DNA from: Azotobacter salinestris
Lineage (GTDB): Bacteria > Pseudomonadota > Gammaproteobacteria > Pseudomonadales > Pseudomonadaceae
Reading direction: 5' to 3'
NCBI RefSeq assembly: GCF_009363155.1
Contig: NZ_CP045302.1
Span: 1,129,001-1,193,000, forward strand
Length of the DNA: 64,000 nt
Program-made: the position numbers and the translations under genes
Part shown: piece after piece, positions 55,145 to 63,209 of the stretch
Position numbering within the stretch: the first letter of the stretch is position 1
Layout of the letters: every line of letters starts with the position of its first letter
The notes under the pieces: generated by a model
Seen by the model: only the letters and a program-made list of their open reading frames with translations
Database searches by the model: none
Told to the model about the DNA's origin: nothing

Positions 55145-56338
55145 GGAAATCCTGAAAAAGACTTCCCGATTCTGGTGAAATACACCCGCTCCCTTGTCCG
55201 AGTTTCCCGATGAAGCAACTGTCCTTCGCCGATGCCGAGTATGCCGGCAAGCGCAAGCAGACCCGCCGCGAGCGCTTCCTGCTCGAGATGGACCAGGTGG
55301 TGCCGTGGCAGGGGCTGATCGCCCTGATCGAGCCCTACTATCCCAAGGGCGAAGGCGGTCGGCCCGCCTACCCGCTGGCAGCCATGCTGCGCGTGCACCT
55401 GATGCAGAACTGGTTCGGCTACAGCGATCCGGCGATGGAGGAAGCGCTGTACGAAACCACTCTCCTGCGCCAGTTCGCCGGCCTGAGCCTGGAGCGCATC
55501 CCGGACGAAACGACCCTCCTCAACTTCCGTCGCCTGCTGGAGAAGCACGAACTGGCCGGGGGAATACTGGAGGTGATCAACGGCTATCTGGGCGAGCGCG
55601 GACTGTCGCTGCGCCAGGGCACCATTGTCGACGCCACCCTGATCCATGCGCCGAGCTCGACGAAGAACAAGGACGGCAAGCGCGACCCGGAAATGCACTC
55701 GACGAAGAAGGGCAACCAGTACTACTTCGGCGCAAAAGCTCACATTGGTGCCGACGCTGAGTCGGGTCTGGTGCACAGCGTGGTGGTCACGGCAGCCAAC
55801 GTGGCAGATGTCACCCAAGTCGACCAACTGCTGCATGGCGAGGAAAACGTAGTGAGTGCCGATGCGGGCTATACCGGCGTAGAGAAGCGCCCCGAGCATG
55901 AAGGTCGGCAGGTCATCTGGCAGGTCGCGGCCCGGCGCAGTACCTACAAGAAGCATGGCAAGCGTAGCGCCTTATACAAAGCGATCCGCAAGATCGAGAA
56001 GGCCAAGGCCCAGGTACGAGCCAAGGTCGAACATCCGTTCCGCGTGATCAAGCGCCAGTTTGGCTACACCAAGGTGCGCTTCCGGGGATTGGCCAAAAAC
56101 ACGTCACAGTTGGTGACGCTGTTCGCCTTGTCGAATCTGTGGATGGCGCGCCGATATTTACTGGCGAATGCAGGAGAGGTGCGCCTGTAATGCGGGAAAC
56201 GGTTGCTGCGACGTGCTTGCGGCAGCTAAAAAACGCAGAAACGAGCGGGTGATCTGATCGTTTTTGATCGATTCTCCGCTTTCAAAGTCGGCGGGGGGCT
56301 GAAGTCAGCCAGAAATACATGACTACTTCAGACCATCC
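55145..56338 (+). mobile_element. IS5-family element, copy 2
   Basis: 1194 bp, nearly identical to copy 1 at 23889-25082 and in the same orientation. It is flanked by CTAA at 55141-55144 and 56339-56342. The different target duplication from copy 1 shows independent insertion rather than joint movement as a composite unit. Confidence 0.93.
55210..56190 (+). CDS. IS5-family transposase (copy 2)
   Basis: A protein of 326 residues, identical to the transposase of copy 1, with the complete DDE core. The near-absence of differences implies recent transposition in this genome. Confidence 0.95.
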   Translation: MKQLSFADAEYAGKRKQTRRERFLLEMDQVVPWQGLIALIEPYYPKGEGGRPAYPLAAMLRVHLMQNWFGYSDPAMEEALYETTLLRQFAGLSLERIPDETTLLNFRRLLEKHELAGGILEVINGYLGERGLSLRQGTIVDATLIHAPSSTKNKDGKRDPEMHSTKKGNQYYFGAKAHIGADAESGLVHSVVVTAANVADVTQVDQLLHGEENVVSADAGYTGVEKRPEHEGRQVIWQVAARRSTYKKHGKRSALYKAIRKIEKAKAQVRAKVEHPFRVIKRQFGYTKVRFRGLAKNTSQLVTLFALSNLWMARRYLLANAGEVRL

Positions 56339-56529
56339 CTAAGGATAAGTCTTGTCTGCCGCAGAGCCGACAGAGCTTTTCGGAGGGCATGGCGATGAAA
56401 ACAGGCCGCCCAGCCGTTCGGATCGAACGGACCGAACAAGAGCAAGTCGAACTCACCCACCGCCGAGCCAGGCGCGCAAGGGGCCTGCCGATATGCAACT
56501 GATCTTGCCCAGCAGTCGTGGACACAGTT

Positions 56530-56610
56530 TTAAGCACTCATCCGGAGCTCGAAGGATTCCGGACTGATGTATCCCAGCGTGCTATGACGCCGCTGGCGGT
56601 TGTAGTTGGC
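56530..56610 (-). pseudogene. IS3-family OrfB transposase, C-terminal remnant
   Basis: The minus strand encodes NYNRQRRHSTLGYISPESFE and a stop, the typical end of IS3 OrfB. The rest of the gene is gone. Confidence 0.85.
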
Positions 56611-57194
56611 GTCAGTCTGGTCAGGGGCCTGTCGTTGGTCAGGAGGCTGCCTGCCATCCTGGCCGAGCAGGAGCTGCCGCGCCGGCTAACCGTGCAACTG
56701 ATACGCCTGCATGAGCATTTCCGCTACCTGGATGAGCAAATCAAGGCGCTGGACAAGAAGATGGCCGATCAACTTGCTGAGGATGACCTGTGGGCAGCCG
56801 GCTGCTTACCATCCCCTGTGTCGGCCCCATTACCACGAGCCTGCTGTCCGCAGAGGTTAGCGATGGCAAGCAGTACGGCTGTAGTCGGGACTTCGCTGCG
56901 TCGCTGGGACTGGTTCCACGTCAATACAGCACTGGGGGGCGGGCCAACCTGCTCGGTATCAGCAAGCATAGCGACAAGAATCTGCGAAGGTTGCTGGTAC
57001 AGTGCGCCAGGGTTTATCTCCAGCGCCTGGAGCATCAGAAAGGCGCACTGGCCAACTGGGTTCGCTCATTGCACAGTCGCCGCCATTCGAACGTGGTGGC
57101 CTGTGCCCTAGCCAACAAGTTCGCCCGGATCGCCTGGGCAATAGCCGCCAACCACTCGACTTTTAAAGTAGGACCAGATGCTCGCGCCGCCTGA
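56611..57194 (+). pseudogene. IS110-family transposase remnant, frameshifted
   Basis: Two frames carry the C-terminal half of an IS110 transposase. The first (to about 56800) has LRRLPAILAEQELPRRL-like and LDEQIKALDKKMADQL. The second (from about 56790) has LLTIPCVGPITTSLLSAEV, FAASLGLVPRQYSTGG and LLVQCARVYL, the Transposase_20 region. The N-terminal RuvC-like DEDD part is absent, and the frame changes near 56785. It interrupts the IS3 element. Confidence 0.82.
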
Positions 57195-57447
57195 CCCTGT
57201 GGTTGTTGCGGTACCGCGGACACTCTTTTGGGTTTTGCGATGACTGGACAATCGATAACATGAACGGCCCACCGGCCTGGCGAAGAACCTGTCGTAAAAA
57301 TCGGCTTTCGAAGCCGCCGGCCTTTTCAGGATCGCCAGGCGTGACTCTCATCGTGGCGCGGGCATGCCCCAACCAGACGCCGGATAGATTTAGGCAAGCC
57401 AGACATTCATTGTTAATCAGTATTGCAAAAACGGAGGGACCATAGAT

Positions 57448-57711
57448 TTTTACGATGGCCAACTCCCCGGCCTGTTCGGCAAGCAGTCGCTTGAGCCGGG
57501 CATTCTCGTCGGCCAACAACTGCTCGCGTTCGCTGCCGGCCTGGTTCTGCTGTTGCTTGCTCCGCCAGCCGTAGAGCTGGGAAGGCTGCAGGCCAAGTTG
57601 TTCGGCGGCCTGGCTGACGCCAATCTGCTCGGCCAGGGCCAGTGCCTCATCCTTGTAGGCTTGGGAGTGGCGGATACGGGTTGGTTTCATCGGGCTTGCT
57701 TGCCTTGCCAT
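57448..57711 (-). pseudogene. IS3-family OrfA, truncated
   Basis: The frame starts at 57711 with AGGTGA upstream. It has the HTH protein pattern TRIRHSQAYKDEALALAEQ, VSQAAEQLGLQPSQLYGWR and a leucine-zipper ENARLKRLLAEQAGELAIVK. After about 57448 the reading enters foreign sequence, so the frameshift link to OrfB is lost. Confidence 0.82.
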
Positions 57712-57770
57712 GATTCACCTCGTTGCAGTGTATCGCTTAACGGGGTGTCCACTGAGGCTGGGCAAGATCA

Positions 57771-58117
57771 CAGGTTGGATGAATCCGATCAGGCGACAAC
57801 TATCCTGACACCGGGGTGTGGTAACACGCTATGATTTAGGGTGACTTTTTATTCATGAGCAACTAAATTTTCCGACGAGATTAGTCTTGATCTTGCTCTG
57901 AAATAGTGGGATGCGACCGCCTACGAGCTGAGCGTTCGGTCTCGCAAATGTTTCGATCTCAAGGATTTGATCGAAATGATGCTGAGACAGCGTTTAGGTT
58001 TCCGTTTATATGTGTCATTTCTTGGAGGAATATACGTTTCGCACTCAGTTAAAATGATATATTGCCGTTTTTGAAGGGAAGCTTAATAAAACAAATAGTG
58101 CAAGGAGTGGCAATATT
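57771..58117. other. AT-rich intergenic region before the AlgX-like gene
   Basis: No gene recognised. It carries the ribosome binding site AAGGAG at 58102-58107 for the next gene and falls in GC content toward it. Confidence 0.45.
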
Positions 58118-59422
58118 ATGAAATATACGGTAAATATTGTAAGGCACGAAGTAAAAAGCCAAAAAATAAAATATGCTATTGATTTTCCGATAGCAGAGAC
58201 AATAGAAATAAATCGCGGATTTTTTTTTGAATTTAAAGGCTGGGCCTTTTCCTTAGATCTAAGAGAGGTAAATTTTGTTTTTAGCTTTTCAGCAGGGGCC
58301 AAGATAAAGCCAAATGTGAATAGGCATGATGTTGTAAGAGTTTTCAATGATGCTCCTTTGTTGTGTGGAATAAGTCATTTAATATCATTTAATGGAGACT
58401 TTAAGTTAGGGTTGGACTTGGGTGGAAATATTGAGTGGGTGGCATCATTCAACTTTATACCAGTCAAAGTTATTGAGGGGAGGGAGGGGTATCTTTTTTT
58501 GGATAAAGATTCGAACCATAGTACTGATCAGTATTCTGGAAAGAAACTTATCGATAGGCAAAATATAAATGCATGGTCTAATTATTTTTCCGAAGTAGAG
58601 AAGAAAATAATAGCAAAAAATAAAAAATTTGCATTTGTTATCGCCCCAGGAAAAGAATACATTTTTCCAGATTTCTATCCAGTTCAGCGGGGAATGCCGA
58701 CCCCGGTTGATCAATTCATATCGCTTTTCTCTGAAAGAACAAAAATTATAGCTCCATGGTCAGTGCTAATGGAGCAGCGTAATTTTTCTTACTCAAAAAC
58801 TGATACTCACTGGACGGGATACGGAGCTGGATTGGTTGCTGAGGTGGTATGTAAGGAGCTTGGTGTTAATTATGTTGATCCAAAATTTAAATACGTTCTT
58901 TCAAAGAGGACTGGTGATTTAGGGGCAAAGTTTATTCCGCATAGAACAGAGTTCTGTTTAAGCGCCGACTACTCTCAAGCTTTAAAATATTTGACTTTTG
59001 ATAATGGGGTTCCGGTAAGAGGTAATATTTTAGTTTTATCAAATCCTAACACAGCGAGCGACAGGGCCTGTGTCATATTTGGAGATTCTTTTTCTAGGGC
59101 TTTTGCACTGCATCTGAGCTTTACTTTTAAGCGAGTTGTTTTAATTTTTTCAGGAGCAGATATAGACTGGGGTATTGTCGATAATGAAGATCCAGAGGTT
59201 GTTATAGCAGAGCTTACGACTAGATTTTTAATTTGCGCTCCGAAGGCAGGGTTTTCTATAAGCCAAGAAATTAAAAGAAAGTATAAGGCTATGTCGAGCG
59301 GCGAAAAGAATAAATTCAAAGAAAAACTGAATAAATTTAAATCGATAGAAAATGATTACTATCAAAGAGTTTCAAGTGATCTTACTGATGATTTAAGCTC
59401 GTGCTTGGGCGAAATATGTTAG
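58118..59422 (+). CDS. AlgX/AlgJ-like SGNH-type protein, probable glycan O-acetyltransferase
   Basis: A protein of 434 residues, strongly AT-rich. The N-terminal 1-120 is beta-rich, then a module starts with KVIEGREGYLFLDKDSN, as in the AlgX/AlgJ/WssI group. Catalytic residues are visible as Asp229 and His231 in KTDTHWTGYGA and Ser324 in FGDSFSRAF. The His-Ser spacing is 93 residues, which equals that in Pseudomonas AlgX (176 and 269 as I recall). The 93-165 YLFLDKD region supports the assignment. No signal peptide is present, unlike AlgX, so it may act in the cytoplasm. The stop codon uses the first base of an IS427-type element, so the C-terminus may be truncated. Confidence 0.8.
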   Translation: MKYTVNIVRHEVKSQKIKYAIDFPIAETIEINRGFFFEFKGWAFSLDLREVNFVFSFSAGAKIKPNVNRHDVVRVFNDAPLLCGISHLISFNGDFKLGLDLGGNIEWVASFNFIPVKVIEGREGYLFLDKDSNHSTDQYSGKKLIDRQNINAWSNYFSEVEKKIIAKNKKFAFVIAPGKEYIFPDFYPVQRGMPTPVDQFISLFSERTKIIAPWSVLMEQRNFSYSKTDTHWTGYGAGLVAEVVCKELGVNYVDPKFKYVLSKRTGDLGAKFIPHRTEFCLSADYSQALKYLTFDNGVPVRGNILVLSNPNTASDRACVIFGDSFSRAFALHLSFTFKRVVLIFSGADIDWGIVDNEDPEVVIAELTTRFLICAPKAGFSISQEIKRKYKAMSSGEKNKFKEKLNKFKSIENDYYQRVSSDLTDDLSSCLGEIC

Positions 59423-60274
59423 GGTTTGTCTGAAAAGTCGGCACGCAAGCATTTATCGATGCAGGCCAGCGTGACCATGGCCTTGAAGCTGCTGGCCAGC
59501 TTGTCATAACGGGTGCAAAGACGGCGCTTTTCCTTGAGCCAACTGAACAGTCGCTCAATGGCATTGCGCTTTTGGTACTGAAGCCTGTCAAACAGGCGAG
59601 GCAAGCCCGGTCGAGGCTTACGGTGCATCTTGCATAAGGGAATGATGGGCTTCATGCCATACCGGTCGCAGTATTGGCGCGGGCTTTCGCTGTCGTAGCC
59701 TTTGTCAGCCAGTACATACCGGCAGCGCTTGCGCGGACGACCCTGGCTGCCAGGCAGGCTGATCTGCTCAAGCAAGGGCATGAAATAGCGCGAGTCGGCG
59801 TCCTGCCCGGGTGAAAGCATCACTGCCAGCGGATACCCGTTGCTGTCACAGGCCAGATGAAGCTTGGTGGTCAGCCCACCACGGCTTCGGCCGAGACATT
59901 GGTGCTGCGGCTCTTGCAGGCCCCTTTTTTTCTCGCACCGCTGGCGGCTCTGGTGGCCCGAATCGACGTTGAGTCGACCATCCAGGTATCCAGGTCGATA
60001 AAGCCGTCCTCACGCAGACGCAGATGCAGATGCCGCAGCACCTGCTCGAAGGTGCCGTTGTCACGCCACAGCCTGAAGCGCTGATATACCGTCTTCCAGG
60101 GGCCATAACGCTCGGGAAGATCGCGCCGCTTGGCACCTGAGCACAGAATCCAGAAGATGCCGTTGAGCATCTGGCGGTCATCTCGCCGGGGGCGGCCCAT
60201 GCGTTGAGGGGGGAGAAACGATGGCTTCGATCATCGCCCAGCACTGGGCAGAAATTTCGTAACGGCCTGACATG
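59419..60274 (-). pseudogene. IS427-type transposase in three frames
   Basis: The start MSGRYEISAQCWAMIEAIV (from about 60274) runs out of frame near 60215 by a lost or gained base in a C-rich tract. The second piece (60200-59871, GRPRRDDRQMLNGIFWIL and IDLDTWMVDSTSIRAT with the first catalytic Asp) overlaps the third (to 59419, LADKGYDS and RNAIERLFSWLKEKRRL with the last catalytic residues). The second change occurs at an A7 run (59925-59931), the usual programmed slip site of this group. The first change is damage. Confidence 0.82.
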
Positions 60275-60331
60275 GCTGCGCTCGGAACAACGGAGGTGGC
60301 ATTTTAGCCAAGTCGACTTTCAGACAAACCC
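59422..60331 (-). mobile_element. IS5-family element of IS427 type, probably inactive
   Basis: 910 bp with ends GGGTTTGTCTGAAAAGTCG and GGGTTTGTCTGAAAGTCG and TA on each side. The flanks do not match one interrupted gene: the left one is the AlgX-like gene and the right one is the 5' part of an IS701. An adjacent deletion or recombination is therefore likely. Confidence 0.85.
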
Positions 60332-61450
60332 TAAGCAACGCATCAGGCCCTTGTTCACTCAGGAGCGCGTAGCCGCTTCTGCAGCCTTGTTTCTGGATGG
60401 CTTGTTGGGTGCCGAGCCACGCAAGACCGGCTGGATGCGCGCCGAGGCTGCGGGTGATCCCGGCCTCTGGTGACAACAGGCCATTCTGGGGCGCGGCCGC
60501 TGAGAGGCCGATGCCTTGCGCGATCTAGTTCGTGACTATGTGCTCGAGCAACTGGCCGACGATGAAGCCGTTCTGGTTCTGGACGAGGCGGGCTTTCTCA
60601 AGCAAGGCCGTACTTCTTGTGGCGTTGCTCGCCAATACACTGGCTCGGCCGGCAAGATCACCAATTGCCAGATCGGTGTCTTTGCCGCTTATGTCTCGCG
60701 CCACGGACAGGCCTTCATCGACCAGACCCTGTATCTGCCCAGGGACTGGACGGCAGACCCCGAACGCCTGGCGGCCGCCCATGTGCCGGAGGGCATCGGA
60801 TTCTCTACCAAACCCCGGATAGCCGAGGACATGATCGAGCGGGCCATCGCAGCGAATACGCCGTTTGCCTGGGTAGCCGCCGACAGCGTCAATGGTGTGA
60901 ATCATCTCGAGACCGCCCTGCGACGTGCCGGGAAAGGTTACGTGTTGGGCGTCAAGGGCACCCATGCTGTCAAGGCCTGGATTGACCGGCCGGGCCTCTG
61001 GACACGTGGCCTGCTGATCCGCCGCCGTCTGGTTGACGGAGAACTGGCCTATTTCGCTACCTGGGCACCGATTGGAACCTCTCTGGAGAAGCTGGCTTGG
61101 GTGGAGGGCCATCGCTGGTCGATCGAGAGCGCTTTTGAAACGGCCAAGGGCGAGCTGGGCCTGGATCACAACGCGACCCGCTCCTGGCATGGCTGGCATC
61201 GCCATGTCTCGCTGGTCATGTTGGCCTTTGCCCTGTTGGCCCGGGTGCGCCATCAGGCCAACGCCCCGACTCCCCCAAAAACCATCCAGCGGCTGATAGC
61301 CCTGACATATCCGAGCTGATCCACTGGTCCATGCGGGAAATCCGGCGAATGGCTACCCGGCTGGCACAACGACAAATCGCACCGGATCACATCATGGCTT
61401 GGTCTCTCTGGCGCAGGAGCACCAGTTCAGAGCTCAACAAGCGCATATGA
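60332..61450 (+). pseudogene. IS701-family transposase, broken copy 1
   Basis: The frame is readable from RIRPLFTQERVAASAALFLDG (about 60340) to the end of the element but has two TGA codons (60471-60473 and 60510-60512 region) where the family has Trp. The long intact part (60516-61319) has VLVLDEAGFLKQGRTSCGVARQ split, and VAADSVNG and EGHRWSIESAFETAKGELGL, the DDE_5 core. A frame change near 61315 separates the tail ELIHWSMREIRRMATRL. The N-terminal start is missing because the IS427 element and a deletion replaced it. Confidence 0.8.
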
Positions 61451-61502
61451 AGGCTATAAAATGCAACTGTAGTGTTAGAGCCTGTTCAAAGTCTTTTGAG
61501 TA

Positions 61503-62104
61503 GGAGGCACAAGCCTTCTCATCGGCCAGTTGCTCGAGAACATAAGTGATTATACAAAATTAATCCGATATTTTTTGCCGTAACCTGACAACACCTGAAG
61601 CACATGGCTGGTAAGTGACGAGAAGCTCTGGTAAGCTGTTACAGGCAGCCATTCGTACTTGATTTTCCGCCAGAGGATCTCGATTAGGTTGAGCTCAGGT
61701 GAGTACGTTGGCAGGAAGATCACGTAGAGCCGTTGCACTCTCCACTCCCGTTCCTTGCGCAGAAACAAGGCCGAGCGATGAATGTTGGCATTGTCGAGCA
61801 CGACGATCGCAAAGGCTTCCGGCGACTTTTGCTCAAGCAGGCAATCGAAAGCCTCGATGACCACCTCCGTCGTCACGGTGTCGGTTGTCGTGTGTAAATC
61901 AGCTTGCCCTGGCGACTCAGAAACCCCAGCACATTGAGACGCCGACTACGCGAAAAGGCCACCCTTTCCCTGCAGGCCATCCAGAAACAAGGCTGCAGAA
62001 GCGGCTACGCGCTCCTGAGTGAACAAGGGTCTGATGCGCTGCCTAACGTCCCGCAGCGAAAAGGCCCATAGCTCCAGAGTGGTTTCGATGGATGCATAAG
62101 TCAT
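61503..62104 (-). pseudogene. IS701-family copy 2, minus strand, split by an IS630 remnant
   Basis: The minus strand from 62104 encodes MTYASIETTLELWAFSLRD and continues RPLFTQERVAASAALFLDG to about 61962. It nearly equals the 5' part of copy 1 at 60337 onward but in opposite orientation. After the inserted IS630 piece, about 45 bases (61503-61545) match the region encoding YVLEQLADDEA of copy 1. The rest is absent. Confidence 0.75.
61550..61961 (-). pseudogene. IS630-family transposase remnant C
   Basis: The minus strand has RRLNVLGFLSRQGKLIYTRQ (about 61950-61890), then after a frame change TTEVVIEAFDCLL, IVVLDNANIHRSALFL and FLPTYSPELNLIEILWRKIKYEWLP to 61550. This is the C-terminal DDE_3 half of an IS630 transposase. 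The N-terminal half is missing. Confidence 0.82.
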
Positions 62105-62352
62105 CTGAAGTCTCCCTTGCCAGAAGGAAGATCATCAGGACAGATAAGCTATAGATATGCAAACGTAGTGCAAAATCAAAACAATCCATTTTAATGCAAT
62201 AGTATCTCCCTCCTCCTAACACCAACATAAAAGACGTTCGTACACTTCACTCAAGCAATGATATCAACACAATACCATTCCGTAAATATAACTTTCAAAT
62301 CCTTAAATACCTCTTCATCGATACCTTTAAACCATCTTCAAACACTACCACA
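62105..62352. other. AT-rich intergenic region before the alpha/beta hydrolase
   Basis: No gene recognised; no clear Shine-Dalgarno for the following gene. Composition is similar to the AT-rich glycan genes. Confidence 0.4.
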
Positions 62353-63159
62353 ATGACACTAGAGATATTCAGCATAACAAAAAGCGAAGCCTTTCTTGTA
62401 CAAAGAGAAGGGCACTACAAAGTAGCTATGGGGGGCTTCACTCTTCAATTCTACTTCAAGCCCAGCCTTTCAAAAAAGGCACTAATATTTAGCCCCGGTT
62501 TTATTGACAGAACCAAGTTCCCCAACCCTTACTTCCAAAGAATCAAATGGCTTAAAAAATTTGATGCCGTCGGAATCAGCCTTGCAGACCCGACTCTCGA
62601 CTTAAATGAAACAATTGAAATAGGCTGGTTTCTCGGAACCATTCAAGACTATTATTTGCGCCAAATTACAGAGTTCCTTCATGAACTTTTAAACCATCTT
62701 AAAATAAGAAAAGAATCAACTCTTTTTTTTGGATCTAGCGCCGGAGGCTTTTCATCGCTTGCTTTTGCAGCCTATATAAGAGGCTCATGTGCATTTGCAG
62801 TAAACCCGCAAACCAATATTTTAAAATTTCATGGCTACGAGGAATTGGCAAAAATTTCTCACCATTGCTTCAAAGGCTCAAGCGCAATAGGCATGGAGAA
62901 AAATTGGAAATCCCGCCTTTGCATATCCACACTTTACGCCACAATAAAGTTTATACCAAGAATCATGATTTGGCAGAACACGGCTGACGCATTTCACTAT
63001 AGTAACCATCTTGTCCCATTCCTTCAGGAACTCGAACAAGTAGACTGTGCGAAGCAAATCTCTATCGAGCTGCATTCCGACTCCATACTTGGACACACTC
63101 CCCCAGGACTTGATATACTGAACGAGAAATTCGAACTCATCTTAAAAAATTGGTTATAG
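62353..63159 (+). CDS. Alpha/beta-hydrolase-fold protein of the glycan locus
   Basis: A protein of 268 residues, AT-rich. The nucleophile elbow is FFGSSAGGFSSLAF with Ser129. A conserved-looking HSDSILGHTPPG near the C-terminus may supply the His. The pattern fits the Asp2/XcbB-like hydrolases found with glycan and adhesin loci, some of which are O-acetyltransferases or esterases. There is no signal peptide, so a cytoplasmic action on lipid-linked or nucleotide sugars is possible. It is isolated between IS remnants. Confidence 0.68.
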   Translation: MTLEIFSITKSEAFLVQREGHYKVAMGGFTLQFYFKPSLSKKALIFSPGFIDRTKFPNPYFQRIKWLKKFDAVGISLADPTLDLNETIEIGWFLGTIQDYYLRQITEFLHELLNHLKIRKESTLFFGSSAGGFSSLAFAAYIRGSCAFAVNPQTNILKFHGYEELAKISHHCFKGSSAIGMEKNWKSRLCISTLYATIKFIPRIMIWQNTADAFHYSNHLVPFLQELEQVDCAKQISIELHSDSILGHTPPGLDILNEKFELILKNWL

Positions 63160-63209
63160 CACCACTCTCTTGAAAGCTCCTCCCCAATCAAAAACTTTGC
63201 ACATCACTA

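Larger units (their letters stand above)
55007..56499 (+). mobile_element. IS630-family element B, truncated copy interrupted by MITE and IS5
   Basis: Its left end (GTGTGGTGAATCATAAC) matches the element starting at 63210 and abuts TA at 55005-55006. The sequence is split first by a MITE (55026-55138), then by IS5 copy 2 (55145-56338). It resumes with GGATAAGTCTTG and the first codons of the transposase ([12 protein letters not shown]-like from 56395), and is cut by an IS3-type element at 56500. The rest of the transposase is missing. Confidence 0.82.
56500..57770 (-). mobile_element. IS3-family remnant with internal replacement
   Basis: Inverted ends TGATCTTGCCCAGC (56500-56513 and complement at 57757-57770), with TGGACAC words inside both. 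On the minus strand the orfA start (57711 down to 57448) and the orfB tail (56610 down to 56530, YNRQRRHSTLGYISPESFE) remain. The middle is replaced by an IS110 fragment and unassigned sequence. No target duplication is seen. Confidence 0.8.

Noticed and set aside
23889-56338. Composite transposon bounded by the two IS5 copies
   Set aside because: Each copy has its own target duplication (TTAA and CTAA), so they inserted independently; the region between also includes core gene hrpA.
57190-57447. Possible IS110 bridge-RNA region
   Set aside because: The sequence follows an IS110 remnant, but the element ends cannot be defined and the transposase is broken, so no RNA can be claimed.
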